From the NCBI GenBank assembly GCA_004555155.1, contig SFJH01000033.1:1-27272 (forward strand): 27,272 nt of DNA, written 5' to 3'. Shown here one piece after another: positions 16,208-24,639 of this stretch. Position 1 is the first letter of the stretch. Each line of letters begins with the position of its first letter. The notes below the pieces were generated by a model. The model did not search any database. It saw only the letters and a program-made list of their open reading frames with translations, and was not told where the DNA came from. This DNA is from Clostridiales bacterium (GTDB taxonomy: Bacteria > Bacillota > Clostridia > Christensenellales > Aristaeellaceae). The translations under genes were made by a program, and so were the position numbers.

Positions 16208-16262
16208 ACTCTTATGTTAGCGCTTATTGTATGCACTGAAGAATAAGGTGGTCGGTCAAATC

Positions 16263-17456
16263 ATGAAAAGACAGATAGCTGCCATCGAATTCGGAACCTC
16301 CAAGATCGTCACGATGATTGCCCAAAACAGCGGGCTGGACCGCCTCGACATCGTAGGATCGGGAACGGTTCCTTACGATGGATATTCGGACGGCGATTGG
16401 AATACGCCCCGCCAGATGGTGCAGCGCGTGCGCGATTCGATCGCAGCGGCCGAGATGGAAGCCGGAATCAAGGTGCGCGAGCTCTACGTCGGCATCCCGG
16501 GCGAGTACATCCACGTGCGCTCCTGCGAGGCCGAGGTGGAGGCCCCGGACGGAGAGATCGACGACAACGTCGTCAATGCCGTTCAGGACGCTGCGGCCGA
16601 CGCACTGAGGCTGTCGGAAGGCAACTGCATGGTGCTGCATCGCACGCCTGCATGGTATATCGTGGACGACGGCAAAAAGACGATGTCTCCCTATGGGCAC
16701 GGCAGCAGACTGCGCGCCCTGGTGACGTTCATCGTGGCCGAGTCCGTGTTTATCGAGGACGTCAGCGAGATGCTCCGGGTTCTGAATATAACGATTCTCG
16801 GCTTCCTTTCGCCGTCGCTGGGCGAAAGCCTGTTGCTGCTCTCCCTCGACGACCGGGATCGCGCCTCCCTGCTGATTGACTGCGGTTATCTGAACACCGA
16901 AATCAGCGTGGTCGAGGGCGACGCCATCGTCTATCACGCCATGCTGCCGCGGGGCGGCGGGCATATCACCGCCGATCTGGCGACTGAGCTGCGCATCCCC
17001 ATGCGCGCTGCGGAGGAGATCAAGCGCAACTACGTGTTCAACCCTGACGAGTTCGACCGGGATTCCTTTTCCGAGGTCTTTGACGCGTCGGGCAATCGAA
17101 TGACTTTTCCCCGTGAAGTGATCAGCGAGATTGTGGAGAGCAGCGTCAACGAGCTGACGGACATGATCGATCTGACCCTCAAGAACGACGCGGCGCAGTA
17201 TCTGGGCTCGCGCTCCCAGGTCTTTCTGACCGGTGGCGGCCTCGCGCTGATGCGCGGCGGGCGGGAGTACCTCTCCGCGCAGATCGGACGGCCGGTGAAG
17301 GTGGCGGCGGCAAAGTCTTCGAAGATGAACAGCCCGGTCTATGCCTCTGCGCTCGGTCTGGCCGACCTGATCTTCGATTCCATCGAGCAGCATCAGGAAG
17401 AGGACGAGCGATTGGGCGGCAGGTTTCGGAATTTGTTTAAGAGCAAAAAGGGATAA
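16263..17456 (+). CDS. ftsA: FtsA-like cell-division ATPase (actin fold)
   Basis: Actin-like protein that would tether the FtsZ ring to the membrane, 397 residues from ATG 16263 (AAGGTGG lies 11 bases upstream; an in-frame TTG further up has no good site). Actin-fold elements: first phosphate loop IEFGTSKIV (8-16), an SHS2/1C-like insertion around 72-165 (ELYVGIPGEYIHVRS), second phosphate loop LLIDCGYLNTEIS (203-215), RGGGHIT near 230 and adenosine motif FLTGGGLAL (321-329). The C-terminus GGRFRNLFKSKKG is a basic amphipathic tail as in FtsA membrane anchors. The sequence looks divergent, and PilM/MreB-like relatives are conceivable, but its place directly before ftsZ makes FtsA the best call. 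Confidence 0.87.
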   Translation: MKRQIAAIEFGTSKIVTMIAQNSGLDRLDIVGSGTVPYDGYSDGDWNTPRQMVQRVRDSIAAAEMEAGIKVRELYVGIPGEYIHVRSCEAEVEAPDGEIDDNVVNAVQDAAADALRLSEGNCMVLHRTPAWYIVDDGKKTMSPYGHGSRLRALVTFIVAESVFIEDVSEMLRVLNITILGFLSPSLGESLLLLSLDDRDRASLLIDCGYLNTEISVVEGDAIVYHAMLPRGGGHITADLATELRIPMRAAEEIKRNYVFNPDEFDRDSFSEVFDASGNRMTFPREVISEIVESSVNELTDMIDLTLKNDAAQYLGSRSQVFLTGGGLALMRGGREYLSAQIGRPVKVAAAKSSKMNSPVYASALGLADLIFDSIEQHQEEDERLGGRFRNLFKSKKG

Positions 17457-17487
17457 CGATTGACTATACTGACGAGGGGGATGCCTT

Positions 17488-18798
17488 GTGCTGGAGTTTG
17501 AAGAAATGGAAAGAGATAACAATTTTGCTGCGATCCGGGTCATCGGCGTCGGCGGGGCCGGCACCAATGCGGTCAACCGCATGGTCGAGGCTGGACTGAA
17601 GGGCGTGGAGTTCATCGCGATCAACACGGATAGCCAGGCGCTGGCGCTGTCCAAGGCTCCCATCAAAATTCAGATCGGCGACAAGCTCACCAAGGGCCTG
17701 GGCGCCGGCGCGAATCCTGAGGTCGGTCAGAAGGCGGCGGAGGAGAGCCGCGAGGAGATCGCCAATACGGTCAAGGGATCGGATCTTGTGTTCGTCACCT
17801 GCGGCATGGGCGGCGGCACCGGTACCGGCGCTGCGCCGGTCATCGCTGAAATTGCGCGCGATCTGGGCATTCTGACCATCGGCGTGGTTTCCAAGCCCTT
17901 CCTGTTCGAGGGCCGTCAGCGCATGAAGAACGCGGAATCCGGTATTGAGCGCCTGAAGGCGAGCGTGGATACGCTGGTGGTGGTTCCCAACGACCGCCTG
18001 CTGTCCGTCGTCACCAAGGGCACCACGATGACCGAAGCCTTCCGCATTGCGGACGATACGCTGCGTCAGGGCATTCAGGGCATTTCCGACCTGATCGCCG
18101 TGCCCTCGCTCATCAATCTGGACTTCGCGGATGTGCGCACCGTCATGCAGTCCCGCGGACTGGCGCACATGGGCATCGGCATCGGCAAGGGCGAAAGCCG
18201 CATGGTGGACGCGGCCAAGCAGGCCATCTCCAGCCCCATGCTGGAGACCTCGATCGACGGCGCGCGCGCGGTGCTGATCAATATCACCGGCGGTCCGGAT
18301 ACCTCCATCATCGATATCAACGAGGCCGCGCAGCTGATTACCGCCGCTGCGGATCCCGAAGCCAACATCATCTTCGGTGCGGGCATTGACGAGGATCTGA
18401 AGGACGAGGTGAAGATCACCGTGATCGCCACCGGCTTCGAAAAGACGCCCTTTACGGCCCAGAAGACCACGGTCTCCCAGACGACGGCGTCGGCCTCCGT
18501 ACCCTCCTACAGCTATGAGGAGAAGGATGAGGAGCCCGTCGAGGAGCGCCGTGAGCGCGTCAGCCGCAGCTACGAGGAGGACGAGCCCGTCTCGCCCATC
18601 TTCGAGCAGCGTCGTCCCAGCGCCCGGCCCGTGCGCGAGCGCGTTCGCGAGAGCGACGAGCCCTATCAGCCGGAACGCCGCCCGAGCTCTGCGCAGCAGC
18701 GCCGCCCCCGCGTCTATCAGGACGACTATCAGGAGAGCCGCACGCAGTCCCGCCGCGGCTTTACCCCGGATGTTCCCAGCTTCATGAAGAAGAAGTAA
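17488..18798 (+). CDS. ftsZ: Cell-division GTPase FtsZ
   Basis: Tubulin-like GTPase forming the division ring, 436 residues from GTG 17488; GAGGGGG (17474-17480) lies 7 bases upstream and ATG 17506 is the alternative. Motifs: GVGGAGTNAVNRM near 20, tubulin signature GGGTGTG (108-114), GVVSKPF, and synergy loop NLDFADV (210-216). A long Arg/Glu-rich disordered linker (about 335-422) precedes the conserved C-terminal peptide DVPSFMKKK, which would contact FtsA. It is the final gene of its operon, ended by a strong terminator. The linker alternates acidic and basic residues and is longer than in many Bacillota FtsZ proteins. Confidence 0.98.
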   Translation: MLEFEEMERDNNFAAIRVIGVGGAGTNAVNRMVEAGLKGVEFIAINTDSQALALSKAPIKIQIGDKLTKGLGAGANPEVGQKAAEESREEIANTVKGSDLVFVTCGMGGGTGTGAAPVIAEIARDLGILTIGVVSKPFLFEGRQRMKNAESGIERLKASVDTLVVVPNDRLLSVVTKGTTMTEAFRIADDTLRQGIQGISDLIAVPSLINLDFADVRTVMQSRGLAHMGIGIGKGESRMVDAAKQAISSPMLETSIDGARAVLINITGGPDTSIIDINEAAQLITAAADPEANIIFGAGIDEDLKDEVKITVIATGFEKTPFTAQKTTVSQTTASASVPSYSYEEKDEEPVEERRERVSRSYEEDEPVSPIFEQRRPSARPVRERVRESDEPYQPERRPSSAQQRRPRVYQDDYQESRTQSRRGFTPDVPSFMKKK

Positions 18799-18813
18799 GC
18801 CAATGCACTTTCA

Positions 18814-18862
18814 GCGTCTCCCCGGCGGTTGTGGACGGCACGCCGCGGGGAGATGCTTTTTT
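18814..18862 (+). terminator. Terminator of ftsA-ftsZ
   Basis: GCGTCTCCCC (18814-18823) pairs with GGGGAGATGC (18847-18856; one G-T pair), with extra GGCG/CGCC pairing inside, followed by six T (18857-18862). Confidence 0.9.
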
Positions 18863-18999
18863 CATTGCGCCGGATGGGAAACGGGCAAGCTGGGCAGCTG
18901 GCCATTCGGGTGCGGAGAGGTCCCGCGTGGGATACAGGCGAACGGATGCTGAAATGTTCGCGCGAAATCTGGATTTTCTCTCGACTTTTCAGAAATGTG

Positions 19000-19008
19000 T
19001 GTTATAAT
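19000..19008 (+). promoter_or_regulatory. Extended -10 promoter of the membrane protein-nifS-thiI operon
   Basis: TG-T-TATAAT (19000-19008) is a perfect -10 with extended TG. The -35 region (TCGACT at 18981-18986, spacing 16) is weak. The sequence between the ftsZ terminator and this promoter holds no gene I can support. Confidence 0.7.
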
Positions 19009-19038
19009 ATAGAATATCGAGTTCTATGGAGGTGCCTT

Positions 19039-19623
19039 ATGGACGATTTTCTCGAGCAGGTTGCAATGCGAAGGCGACAGGGGCTGTATACGCTGCTTTA
19101 TGTTTTGCTGTGGGTGGTCATCGTGATCAGCGGTCTTTCCGCCATGATGTACCTGATGAATATCATCGGCGCGGATGAGACGGGCATTCGCTTCAACTTT
19201 CCCGCGCTGATCCTGGCGGTGGTTTTCGGCGGCATCGCGTTTTTGTGCTGGCGCCGCGCCGACTATTGCCGGATGGAGTACGACTATTCCTTTACCAACG
19301 GCACGCTGGACGTCTCCCAGGTGCTGAACAACAAGCGCAGAAGGTATCTGACTGCGCTGGACATGAAGGACGTCGTTCGCTGCGGCCCGGCCCAGGGCCC
19401 CGCGTTCCAGAAGACGCTGAACGAGCCCGGCATCAAAAAGCACAACTGGTTTCTGAACCGCGACGCGAAGCTGTACTATTTCTATTTCGTGAAGAACAAC
19501 GTCAAGCATCTGGCGGTGGTGGAGCTCTCGGACGAAATGGTCGCGATGATTCGCAGCAAGAGCTATCTGCAGCGCGGCGTCTGGACGGGCGAGGATGGGA
19601 AGACGACTTATGGCGTATCTTGA
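19039..19623 (+). CDS. Small two-TM membrane protein of unknown function (DUF6106-like)
   Basis: Product of 194 residues from ATG 19039, with GGAGGTG (19028-19034) 4 bases upstream; the frame is open further back but lacks a start signal there. A short charged N-terminus (MDDFLEQVAMRRRQGL) precedes two membrane helices (about 17-42 and 51-69), then a soluble C-terminal domain of about 125 residues (EYDYSFTNGTLDVSQVLNNKRRRYL, split by variable positions). The layout recalls the DUF6106 family of Clostridia, but that is from memory. No catalytic motif is visible. Its end overlaps the cysteine desulfurase start by 14 bases, so the two are co-translated. Function unknown. Confidence 0.75.
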   Translation: MDDFLEQVAMRRRQGLYTLLYVLLWVVIVISGLSAMMYLMNIIGADETGIRFNFPALILAVVFGGIAFLCWRRADYCRMEYDYSFTNGTLDVSQVLNNKRRRYLTALDMKDVVRCGPAQGPAFQKTLNEPGIKKHNWFLNRDAKLYYFYFVKNNVKHLAVVELSDEMVAMIRSKSYLQRGVWTGEDGKTTYGVS

Positions 19624-20746
19624 CAACAGCGCAACCACACAGCCGTGCGCATCGGCCATTGACGCGATGGTTCGATGCATGCGAGAGGGATTCTACAATC
19701 CCTCCAGCGTCTATCGCCCCGCCGTGGACGCGTTCCGTGCCGTCCGCGACTGCCACGAGCTGCTGCTGCGCGCGGTGCACGGCGAGAACTGCGATCTGAT
19801 CTTCACCTCCGGCGGAACGGAGGCCAACAATCTGGCGATCCTGGGCGCGGTGCATCGCATGCGCGGGCCGCAGGTGGTCGCCGTGTCCGCCGTGGAGCAC
19901 CCCTCGGTGCGCGAGGCGTTTGAGCAGCTGCGCGCGGAGGGCCACGACGTGCGCGTGATCGGCGTCGATCCGCAGGGGGCGCTGAACTGGGAACAGCTGG
20001 AGAGGGCGCTGGACGACGGCGCATCCCTCGTCAGCTGCATGCAGGTCAACAATGAAACCGGTGCGCTGCTGGACGCCGCGCGCCTGCATCGAACGGTGAA
20101 TGGCCGCGCGCTGATTCATGTCGACGGCGTGCAGGGCTTTTTGCGCGTGCCGTTTGAGATGAAGTATGCCGATATGTATACCCTGAGCGGGCACAAGATC
20201 CACGGCCCGAAGGGAATCGGCGCGTTGATCGTGAAGAAGGGCGTCCGCCTGGCGCCCCGTCAGATCGGCGGCGGCCAGGAGAGCGGCATGCGCTCCGGCA
20301 CGGAGAACACGCCCGGCATTGCCGGACTGCGCGCCGCGGCAGAGGAACTGATGCGGATGCAGTCCACGCTGGGCGCGGAGCTCATGCAGAAGAAGCTGCA
20401 TCTGATCGAAGCCTTTCGCAGGGCGGTGCCCGAGCTGCTGATCAACGGCCCCGAGTCGGAGCTGGCCGCGCCGCACATCGTCAACATCAGCTTCCCCGGC
20501 GTTCGCGGCGAGGTGATGCTGCATGCCCTCGAGGCGGAGGGCGTGTATGCCTCGACGGGTTCCGCGTGCTCGTCGAAGAAGCTGAAGGTCAGCGGCGTGC
20601 TGACCGCCATGGGCATTCGTCCCGATCGGGCGGAGTGGGCGCTGCGCTTCAGCCTGAGCCCGCACACCACGATCGAGGAGATCGACGACGCGGCGGAGAA
20701 GCTGGGCGCGATCTATGCCACGCTCAAGCGTTTCAAAAGGAGATAG
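19610..20746 (+). CDS. nifS: Cysteine desulfurase, NifS/IscS family (probable sulfur donor to ThiI)
   Basis: PLP enzyme that removes sulfur from cysteine as an enzyme-bound persulfide. From ATG 19610 the product is 378 residues and begins MAYLDNSATTQP, typical of the family; an ATG five codons earlier is possible. Key sites: SGGTEANN (67-74), H97 stacking on PLP (VEHPSV), Lys196 Schiff base (SGHKIHGPKG), GGGQESGMRSGTEN (220-233) and catalytic Cys320 in STGSACSSKK. It lies 6 bases before thiI. In Bacillus subtilis the neighbouring desulfurase NifZ feeds ThiI for tRNA 4-thiouridine, and the same pairing is inferred here. No IscU or SufU scaffold lies nearby, which argues against a mainly Fe-S role. 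Confidence 0.93.
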   Translation: MAYLDNSATTQPCASAIDAMVRCMREGFYNPSSVYRPAVDAFRAVRDCHELLLRAVHGENCDLIFTSGGTEANNLAILGAVHRMRGPQVVAVSAVEHPSVREAFEQLRAEGHDVRVIGVDPQGALNWEQLERALDDGASLVSCMQVNNETGALLDAARLHRTVNGRALIHVDGVQGFLRVPFEMKYADMYTLSGHKIHGPKGIGALIVKKGVRLAPRQIGGGQESGMRSGTENTPGIAGLRAAAEELMRMQSTLGAELMQKKLHLIEAFRRAVPELLINGPESELAAPHIVNISFPGVRGEVMLHALEAEGVYASTGSACSSKKLKVSGVLTAMGIRPDRAEWALRFSLSPHTTIEEIDDAAEKLGAIYATLKRFKRR

Positions 20747-20752
20747 AGGTTC

Positions 20753-21895
20753 ATGCGCGACGTATTGCTTGTCCGCTACGGAGAAGTGTTTTTGAAGGGC
20801 GCCAATCGCCCGCATTTTTTGAAGGTGCTGACCGACAACGTCAAAAAGGCGGTCAAACCCATCGGCGGCCGCGTGTGGCTGTCCGATTCCCGCATCTATG
20901 TTTCCGATTTTGAGGACCTTCAGGATTGCATCTCCCGCGTGACGAAGGTCTTCGGCGTGTATTCCGTCAGTCCCGCAGTGGAGATGGAGAAGGACTTTGA
21001 CGCCATCGCCGCCAAGTGCTGCGAGATGCTGAAGGACTACGAGGGCTCGTTCAAGGTCTTTGCGCGCCGATCGGACAAGAAGTTCCCGCTGAACTCCATG
21101 GAGATCGGCCAGGAAATCGGCGGCCGCATTCTGGATTCCAATCCGAAGCTGTGGGTGGACGTCCACAAGCCGACGCACCGCATGAACGTGGAGATTCGCG
21201 ACAATGCGTATCTTTGCGTCGAGGAGGTCAAGGCGGTGGGCGGCATGCCCATGGGTACCGGCGGCAAGGCCGCGCTGCTGCTTTCCGGCGGCATCGATTC
21301 GCCCGTAGCCGGCTATCAGCTGATGAAGCGCGGCGTGCGCTGCTGCGCGATTCACTTCCAGAGCCCGCCGTACACCGGCGAGCTGGCCCGCGACAAGGTC
21401 ATGCAGCTGGCGAAGCAGCTGGCGGCGTACAGCGGTGGCATGAAGGTCTATCTCGTGCCGTTCACCAAGTGCCAGCTGGAGATTCACGAGAAGTGCGCGG
21501 ACGGACTGGGCACGCTGATCACGCGCCGGTTCATGATGCGCATCGCGGAGCGGCTGGCGCAGCAGTTCGGCGCGCAGGCGCTGATCACCGGCGAGAGCCT
21601 GGGCCAGGTGGCCTCCCAGACGATGGAGGCGCTGGGCTGCACCGATGCGGTGGTCAATATGCCGGTGTTCCGCCCGCTGATCGGCATGGACAAGGTGGAG
21701 ATCATGGAAATCGCCGAGAGGATCGGCACCTATGCCACGTCGATTCTGCCCTACGAGGATTGCTGCACGGTGTTTACGCCGCGCCATCCCGTGACCAAGC
21801 CGAAGCTGGCGACGATGCCGGATGCAGAGCACAAGCTGGATATCGAGGCCCTCGTGAACGAGGCAGTCGAAAATACGGAAGTGGAGTTCGTCTGA
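20753..21895 (+). CDS. thiI: tRNA 4-thiouridine synthase ThiI (short form, no rhodanese domain)
   Basis: Sulfurtransferase making 4-thiouridine at tRNA position 8. The 380 residues comprise an N-terminal ferredoxin-like part (LLVRYGEVFLKGANRPHFL), a THUMP RNA-binding domain (about 60-165) and a PP-loop ATP pyrophosphatase domain with SGGIDSP (178-184). Conserved cysteines occur at EDCCTVFTP (336-337), a region that carries the catalytic cysteine in the family. The C-terminal rhodanese domain of the enterobacterial enzyme is absent, as in Bacillus, where sulfur comes straight from the adjacent desulfurase. It also may supply sulfur for thiamine in some bacteria, but no thiamine genes are here. 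An AGGAG site lies just upstream. Confidence 0.95.
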   Translation: MRDVLLVRYGEVFLKGANRPHFLKVLTDNVKKAVKPIGGRVWLSDSRIYVSDFEDLQDCISRVTKVFGVYSVSPAVEMEKDFDAIAAKCCEMLKDYEGSFKVFARRSDKKFPLNSMEIGQEIGGRILDSNPKLWVDVHKPTHRMNVEIRDNAYLCVEEVKAVGGMPMGTGGKAALLLSGGIDSPVAGYQLMKRGVRCCAIHFQSPPYTGELARDKVMQLAKQLAAYSGGMKVYLVPFTKCQLEIHEKCADGLGTLITRRFMMRIAERLAQQFGAQALITGESLGQVASQTMEALGCTDAVVNMPVFRPLIGMDKVEIMEIAERIGTYATSILPYEDCCTVFTPRHPVTKPKLATMPDAEHKLDIEALVNEAVENTEVEFV

Positions 21896-21905
21896 CGAAC
21901 GACCT

Positions 21906-21946
21906 GGCGGCACGCGGCGGGAAAATCACGTTGCGTGCCGCCTTTT
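21906..21946 (+). terminator. Terminator between thiI and the helicase gene
   Basis: GGCGGCACGC (21906-21915) pairs perfectly with GCGTGCCGCC (21933-21942) across a 17-base loop, followed by TTTTC. The helicase ribosome binding site (AAAGGAG) begins immediately after, so any read-through transcript carries this stem just before its translation start. Confidence 0.75.
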
Positions 21947-21960
21947 CAAAGGAGCAAGTC

Positions 21961-24231
21961 ATGACCATCAGCGAATACATCGAGCGCCTGAAGAACAACC
22001 CGGCCTTCATGAAGAATGTGACGGCCTGGCGCGTCATGCCCGAGCGGAAGGCGTGCTACGGCAGCTTTCCCGCTTCACTGGATCCCCGGGTGATCGACGT
22101 GCTGCGCCGCAAGGGAATCGACCGGCCATACATCCACCAGTGTCAGGCCATCGAGGCGGCGATCGCGCGGCAGGATTTTGTCGTGGTCACGCCCACGGCG
22201 TCGGGCAAGACGCTGTGCTACAATGTGCCGGTGCTGGACGCGATTCTGAAGGACGAGTCCGCGCGGGCGCTGTATCTGTTCCCCACGAAGGCGCTCTCCA
22301 GCGATCAGGTGGCGGAGCTGTATTCGATGATCGAGGACATGGGCGCCGACGTCAAGGCCTATACTTATGATGGAGATACGCCCGCGTCCGCGCGCTCCGC
22401 GATCCGCCAGGCCGGGCACGTGGTGGTCACCAACCCCGACATGCTCCATCAGGGCATCCTGCCGCACCACGCCAAGTGGGTGAAGCTGTTTGAAAACCTG
22501 CGCTATGTGGTCATCGACGAGATCCACGCCTATCGCGGCGTGTTCGGCTCCAATCTGGCCAACGTGATCCGGCGGCTGAAGCGCATCTGCGCGTTCTACG
22601 GCTCGGAGCCGACGTTCATCTGCTGCAGCGCGACCATCCGCAACCCGAAGGAGCTGGCCGAGACCATGACCGGCCGCGCGATGCGCCTGATCGACCAGAA
22701 CGGCGCGCCTGCGGGCGAACGGCATGTGATCTTCTACAACCCGCCCGTGATCAATGCGCAGCTGGGCATCCGCGCGGGATCGATTCCGGAGACGCGAAAC
22801 ATCGCGGCTTCGCTGCTCAAGTGCGGCATTCAGAACATCGTGTTCGCCCGGGCGCGTCTGACCGTGGAGGTGCTGGTGCGCTATCTGAAGGACATGGTGC
22901 GCGATCCTCTGGGGAATGCTGGCAAGGTGCGCGGCTATCGCGGCGGCTATCTGGCCACCCAGCGGCGCGAGATCGAGCGGGAGCTGCGCGCCGGAAACAT
23001 CACGACGGTGGTCTCCACCAACGCACTGGAGCTGGGCATCGATATCGGACAGCTGGACGCCTGCGTGCTTTGCGGATATCCGGGCACGATTGCCAGTACC
23101 TGGCAGCAGGCGGGCCGCGCGGGTCGGCGCGGCAGCGTGTCGCTGCTGATCGTCGTCGCGAGTTCCAGCCCGCTGGATCAGTATATCATCAACCACCCGG
23201 ACTATTTCTTTGAACAGTCCGCAGAGCAGGCGCTGATCAATCCCGACAATCTCTACATCCTGCTCAACCACGTCAAGTGCGCGGCCTACGAGCTGCCGTT
23301 CGAGGAGAATGAGAAGTTCGCCGGGCTGGAGGACACGCCGGAGCTGCTGGGCTATCTGGAGGACCAGTCAATTCTGCGCCGGGTGGGCGGGCGATACTAC
23401 TGGATGGCGGAGGAGTTCCCCCAGGCGGGCATCAATCTGCGCTCGGCCTCGGATCAGAACTTCCTGATCATCGACATCACCGATCCCAAGAAGCACCGCG
23501 TGATCGGCGAGATGGACCGCTTTACCGTGCCGATGCTGCTGCATCAGTACGCCATCTACATGCACGAGGGCACCCAGTATCAGGTGGAAAAGCTGGATTT
23601 TGACGACAAAAAGGGTTATGTCCGGCGCGTCGACGTGGGATACTATACCGACGCGGATCTGACGACCAGCCTGAAGGTGCTCGACGAGTTCGATTCCGGG
23701 GCGTCCGGCCCCTGGATGCGGTCGCGGGGCGAGGTGCTGGTGTCGTCCATCGTGACCGTGTTCAAGAAAATCAAATTTGACACCCATGAAAACCTCGGCT
23801 GGGGCCCTGTGACGCTGCCGGAGCTGGAGATGCAGACCACCGCCTGCTGGTGGACGCTGCCGGACGAGCTTGAGGCGCATTACGAGCGCGAGCCGCTGAA
23901 AAACGCCATGATTGGCCTGGCACATCTGATCCGGCACATCGCGCCGATGCACCTGATGTGCGCGCCGCAGGACATCAACGTGGTCTATCACGTGCGGGAT
24001 CCCTTCACCGGAAAGCCCACCATCTATCTGTACGATTCCGTCCCGGGCGGCATCGGGCTGTCCGACCGGATTTACGAAATGGATCGCGCGCTGCTGGAGC
24101 GCGCACGGGAGATGCTGTTGGCCTGTCCCTGTGCCGACGGATGCCCCAGCTGCGTGGGCGCGACGGCCGGGAGCGGGGCAAAGCGTACGCTGTTGAAGAT
24201 TTTGAATGAAATGCTTGATACAGGCAAATAG
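21961..24231 (+). CDS. mrfA: DEAD/DEAH-box DNA helicase of the MrfA/YprA family with C-terminal metal-binding domain
   Basis: Superfamily 2 helicase of 756 residues from ATG 21961; AAAGGAG lies about 7 bases upstream. The frame stays open far back through thiI in another frame, but that part is a shadow. Motifs: Walker A TPTASGKT (77-84), DEIH box (186-189), SAT (223-225), an ARL segment (FARARLTVEVLVRYL) and motif VI QQAGRAGRRG (382-391). The C-terminal DUF1998/MZB-like region ends with CPCADGCPSC (C722, C724, C728, C731), a likely zinc site. Bacillus MrfA unwinds DNA and helps repair mitomycin damage; a repair role is inferred. Although lexA is in the window, I see no SOS box before this gene. 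Confidence 0.92.
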   Translation: MTISEYIERLKNNPAFMKNVTAWRVMPERKACYGSFPASLDPRVIDVLRRKGIDRPYIHQCQAIEAAIARQDFVVVTPTASGKTLCYNVPVLDAILKDESARALYLFPTKALSSDQVAELYSMIEDMGADVKAYTYDGDTPASARSAIRQAGHVVVTNPDMLHQGILPHHAKWVKLFENLRYVVIDEIHAYRGVFGSNLANVIRRLKRICAFYGSEPTFICCSATIRNPKELAETMTGRAMRLIDQNGAPAGERHVIFYNPPVINAQLGIRAGSIPETRNIAASLLKCGIQNIVFARARLTVEVLVRYLKDMVRDPLGNAGKVRGYRGGYLATQRREIERELRAGNITTVVSTNALELGIDIGQLDACVLCGYPGTIASTWQQAGRAGRRGSVSLLIVVASSSPLDQYIINHPDYFFEQSAEQALINPDNLYILLNHVKCAAYELPFEENEKFAGLEDTPELLGYLEDQSILRRVGGRYYWMAEEFPQAGINLRSASDQNFLIIDITDPKKHRVIGEMDRFTVPMLLHQYAIYMHEGTQYQVEKLDFDDKKGYVRRVDVGYYTDADLTTSLKVLDEFDSGASGPWMRSRGEVLVSSIVTVFKKIKFDTHENLGWGPVTLPELEMQTTACWWTLPDELEAHYEREPLKNAMIGLAHLIRHIAPMHLMCAPQDINVVYHVRDPFTGKPTIYLYDSVPGGIGLSDRIYEMDRALLERAREMLLACPCADGCPSCVGATAGSGAKRTLLKILNEMLDTGK

Positions 24232-24252
24232 AGAATAAAGGAGCGATCAACG

Positions 24253-24576
24253 ATGTCTGAAAACGTAATCATTTTTTCTGCAGAGGCACTTTCGAAGGAG
24301 AATCTCAAGGGCAAGGGCCTGGTGCTGGTGGATCTGTGGGCCAGCTGGTGCGGCCCGTGCAGGATGCTGGCACCCGTGATGGAAGAGCTGGCGGCTGAGC
24401 TCAAGGGCAGGGTGACCGTCGGCAAGCTGAATATCGACGACTATACGGACTTCGCCATCGGCCTGGGCGTGATGAGCATTCCCACGCTGATCCTCTTCAA
24501 GGACGGTGAAGAGGTCGGCCGACTGATCGGTGTGCAGCCCAAGCAGGCCATTTTGAACATGATTCAGGGCGCGTAA
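24253..24576 (+). CDS. trxA: Thioredoxin
   Basis: Small cytoplasmic disulfide reductase of 107 residues, standard length. The active site is WCGPC (Cys33, Cys36) and the cis-proline is Pro77 in MSIPTL; LVDLWASWCGPCRMLAPVMEEL differs little from the classical pattern (read as two short blocks, LVDLWA and LAPVMEEL). An AAAGGAG site lies upstream, 21 bases after the helicase stop, so the two genes are probably co-transcribed. A terminator follows. The thioredoxin reductase partner is not in the window. Confidence 0.96.
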   Translation: MSENVIIFSAEALSKENLKGKGLVLVDLWASWCGPCRMLAPVMEELAAELKGRVTVGKLNIDDYTDFAIGLGVMSIPTLILFKDGEEVGRLIGVQPKQAILNMIQGA

Positions 24577-24602
24577 ATTGCGACCCGCTTCAATTTTCGG
24601 TT

Positions 24603-24628
24603 AAATCACTTCACATTTTGTGATTTTT
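24603..24628 (+). terminator. Terminator after thioredoxin
   Basis: AAATCAC (24603-24609) pairs with GTGATTT (24620-24626), continuing into TTTTT. An alternative inner stem TCACA/TGTGA (24611-24623) is also possible. The stem is short and AT-rich but the T-run is good. Confidence 0.6.
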
Positions 24629-24639
24629 ATCCGGATTTG

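Noticed and set aside
19502..21913. An 803-residue open frame on the minus strand opposite nifS and thiI
   Set aside because: Long antisense openings are common opposite G+C-rich codons. It is low in complexity (His/Arg/Leu/Ala-rich) and lies wholly over two well-identified genes.
21016..21960. An in-frame 315-residue extension upstream of the helicase, running through thiI
   Set aside because: It is an alternative frame of thiI, rich in Arg/Gly/Ala without motifs. The real helicase starts at ATG 21961 with its own ribosome binding site and MrfA-like N-terminus.
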